DNA from: Microbacteriaceae bacterium
GTDB lineage: Bacteria; Actinomycetota; Actinomycetes; Actinomycetales; Microbacteriaceae
Length of the DNA stretch: 6,078 bases
Reading direction: 5' to 3'
NCBI GenBank assembly: GCA_947486475.1
Contig: CANKTR010000055.1
Location: 1 to 6,078 of the forward strand
The notes below the pieces were generated by a model. The model was not told the DNA's origin and made no database searches. It worked only from the letters and a program-made list of their open reading frames with translations. Below, piece by piece: positions 4,991 through 6,078 of the stretch; position 1 is the stretch's first letter; every line of letters begins with the position of its first letter. The position numbers and the translations under genes were made by a program.

Positions 4991-6078
4991 ATGCCCTATA
5001 CCGAGGCGACCCTGCAACTCCTGTCCGTCGACGGAGTTTTGGTCGAAAGTGACCGCACGGAACAACACCGAGCGCTCGTGGACGCGTTGTCGGACGAGCA
5101 ACTTCGGGATTTCTATCGGGAAATGGTTGTGACGAGGCGTTTTGACATCGAATCGGGGAATTTACAACGCCAGGGCCAACTCGCCCTGTGGGTCCCCAGC
5201 CTCGGCCAAGAAGGCGCGCAGGTCGGTTCGGCGTTCGCGACGCGTGAACAGGACACGATCTTCCCCTCCTACCGCGAACACGCCATCGCGCGCATCCGTG
5301 GCGTCGATCCGGTTGCGATTCTCGCGCTGTTGCGCGGGCACACTCACGGCGGGTGGAACCCGAACGACGCACGATTCCGGTTGTACACGATCGTTCTCAG
5401 CTCGCAGGCATTGCACGCGGTCGGATACGCGATGGGAACCGCGATGGAGGGAAAATCCGGCACGGGTGACGCGTCCACAGACGAAGCCACCATCGTCTAT
5501 TTCGGTGACGGCGCCAGCAGCGAAGGCGATGCCAACGAGGCGCTCGTTTTTGCGCAGTCCTACCAATCCCCGATTGTCTTCTTTTTACAGAACAATCAAT
5601 ACGCGATTTCCGTTCCCGTGGTTCGGCAGTCCCGCAGCCCGTTGTATCAGCGCGGCGAGGGCTTCGGTATCGAGTCGTACCAAATCGACGGCAATGACGT
5701 CCTCATCTCGTATGCGGTGACGAAGTTGGCGCTCGACGACGCCCGTTCAGGCAAGGGGCCTCGATTTATCGAAGCGCAGACATATCGACTGGGCGCTCAC
5801 ACGACCAGTGACGACCCGACGAAGTACCGGGAACAGTCCGAAGAAGATTTGTGGAAGACGCGCGACCCGATTGCGCGGTTCGACAAGTTTCTGCGCGCGA
5901 AGGGTGAACAGGACTCTTTCTTCGAGCAGGTCAAACAGGAGGGCGAGGACCTCGCCGCCGATGTGCGCCGCCGCCTGCTCGAACACACCCCACCGACCAT
6001 CGACGCCATGTTCGATCACGTCTACACGGATGAGCACCCCCTCATGGTCGCCCAGAAAGCCTGGCTCACCGAATACGA
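4991..6078 (+). CDS. 2-oxo acid dehydrogenase E1 component, alpha subunit (3'-truncated)
   Basis: Thiamine-diphosphate-dependent alpha subunit of a heterotetrameric E1. It decarboxylates a 2-oxo acid and passes the acyl group to the lipoyl domain of E2 in the cytosolic complex. 362 complete residues are visible with no stop before the edge, and the family is about 370-380 long, so only the tail is missing. The substrate-side motif SLGQEGAQVG is at residues 70-79 and FPSYREH at 91-97. The ThDP/Mg motif runs from GDGASSEGD (172-180) to NN (201-202). YRLGAHTTSDDP (265-276) is the conserved loop after the ThDP site. The sequence favours the bacterial branched-chain (BkdA) type over the pyruvate type (PdhA), and many actinobacteria use the single-chain AceE for pyruvate; the name is therefore left open. 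E1-beta and E2 genes are expected just downstream, outside the window. ATG 4991 is supported by the -10-like hexamer. Confidence 0.93.
   Translation, partial: MPYTEATLQLLSVDGVLVESDRTEQHRALVDALSDEQLRDFYREMVVTRRFDIESGNLQRQGQLALWVPSLGQEGAQVGSAFATREQDTIFPSYREHAIARIRGVDPVAILALLRGHTHGGWNPNDARFRLYTIVLSSQALHAVGYAMGTAMEGKSGTGDASTDEATIVYFGDGASSEGDANEALVFAQSYQSPIVFFLQNNQYAISVPVVRQSRSPLYQRGEGFGIESYQIDGNDVLISYAVTKLALDDARSGKGPRFIEAQTYRLGAHTTSDDPTKYREQSEEDLWKTRDPIARFDKFLRAKGEQDSFFEQVKQEGEDLAADVRRRLLEHTPPTIDAMFDHVYTDEHPLMVAQKAWLTEY

Noticed and set aside
5162..5566. 134-codon minus-strand frame inside the E1-alpha gene
   Set aside because: Shadow of a strongly conserved enzyme-coding region.

Overview
The window reads as chromosomal DNA from a moderately GC-rich (about 60% by eye, not computed) Gram-positive actinobacterium. 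Microbacteriaceae is my best guess, from the style of DnaB, the E. coli-length PurB, the YvlD/holin-like protein and the separate E1-alpha subunit. That placement is inference. I see no RNA gene, insertion sequence, CRISPR array, integrase or prophage, and genes cover almost every base.

Layout, left to right. (1) The 3' three-quarters of dnaB, the replicative helicase, enters from the left edge. (2) Two small membrane-protein genes of unknown function follow on the same strand, the second overlapping the first by 17 nt. (3) purB (adenylosuccinate lyase) lies on the opposite strand; its stop codon interlocks with that of the second membrane gene inside one CTAG. (4) Divergent from purB is a very small gene whose product has a WXG-like helix turn. 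Its stop codon overlaps, as ATGA, the start of a 343-residue alpha/beta hydrolase with a full candidate Ser-Asp-His triad. (5) The hydrolase converges with a four-helix YvlD/phage-holin-IV-like membrane protein; the two coding ends overlap by 11 nt, again flanked by CTAG. (6) Divergent from that, 49 nt away, is the alpha subunit of a thiamine-diphosphate 2-oxo acid dehydrogenase (branched-chain or pyruvate type), cut by the right edge about ten residues or so before its expected end.

How they work together. dnaB, purB and the E1-alpha gene are housekeeping: replication, purine synthesis, and oxidative decarboxylation of 2-oxo acids. The most interesting part is the WXG-like micro-protein plus hydrolase pair at about 3343-4547, a tightly coupled two-gene unit of unknown role.

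A second theme is gene expression. Three transcription-unit-leading starts (1084, 4941 minus, 4991) have a TANNNT hexamer exactly 6 nt before the ATG and a fourth (purB) has a weaker match, which suggests leaderless mRNAs. The internal gene at 1643 instead has a clear Shine-Dalgarno sequence. No gene-free stretch exceeds about 110 bases.
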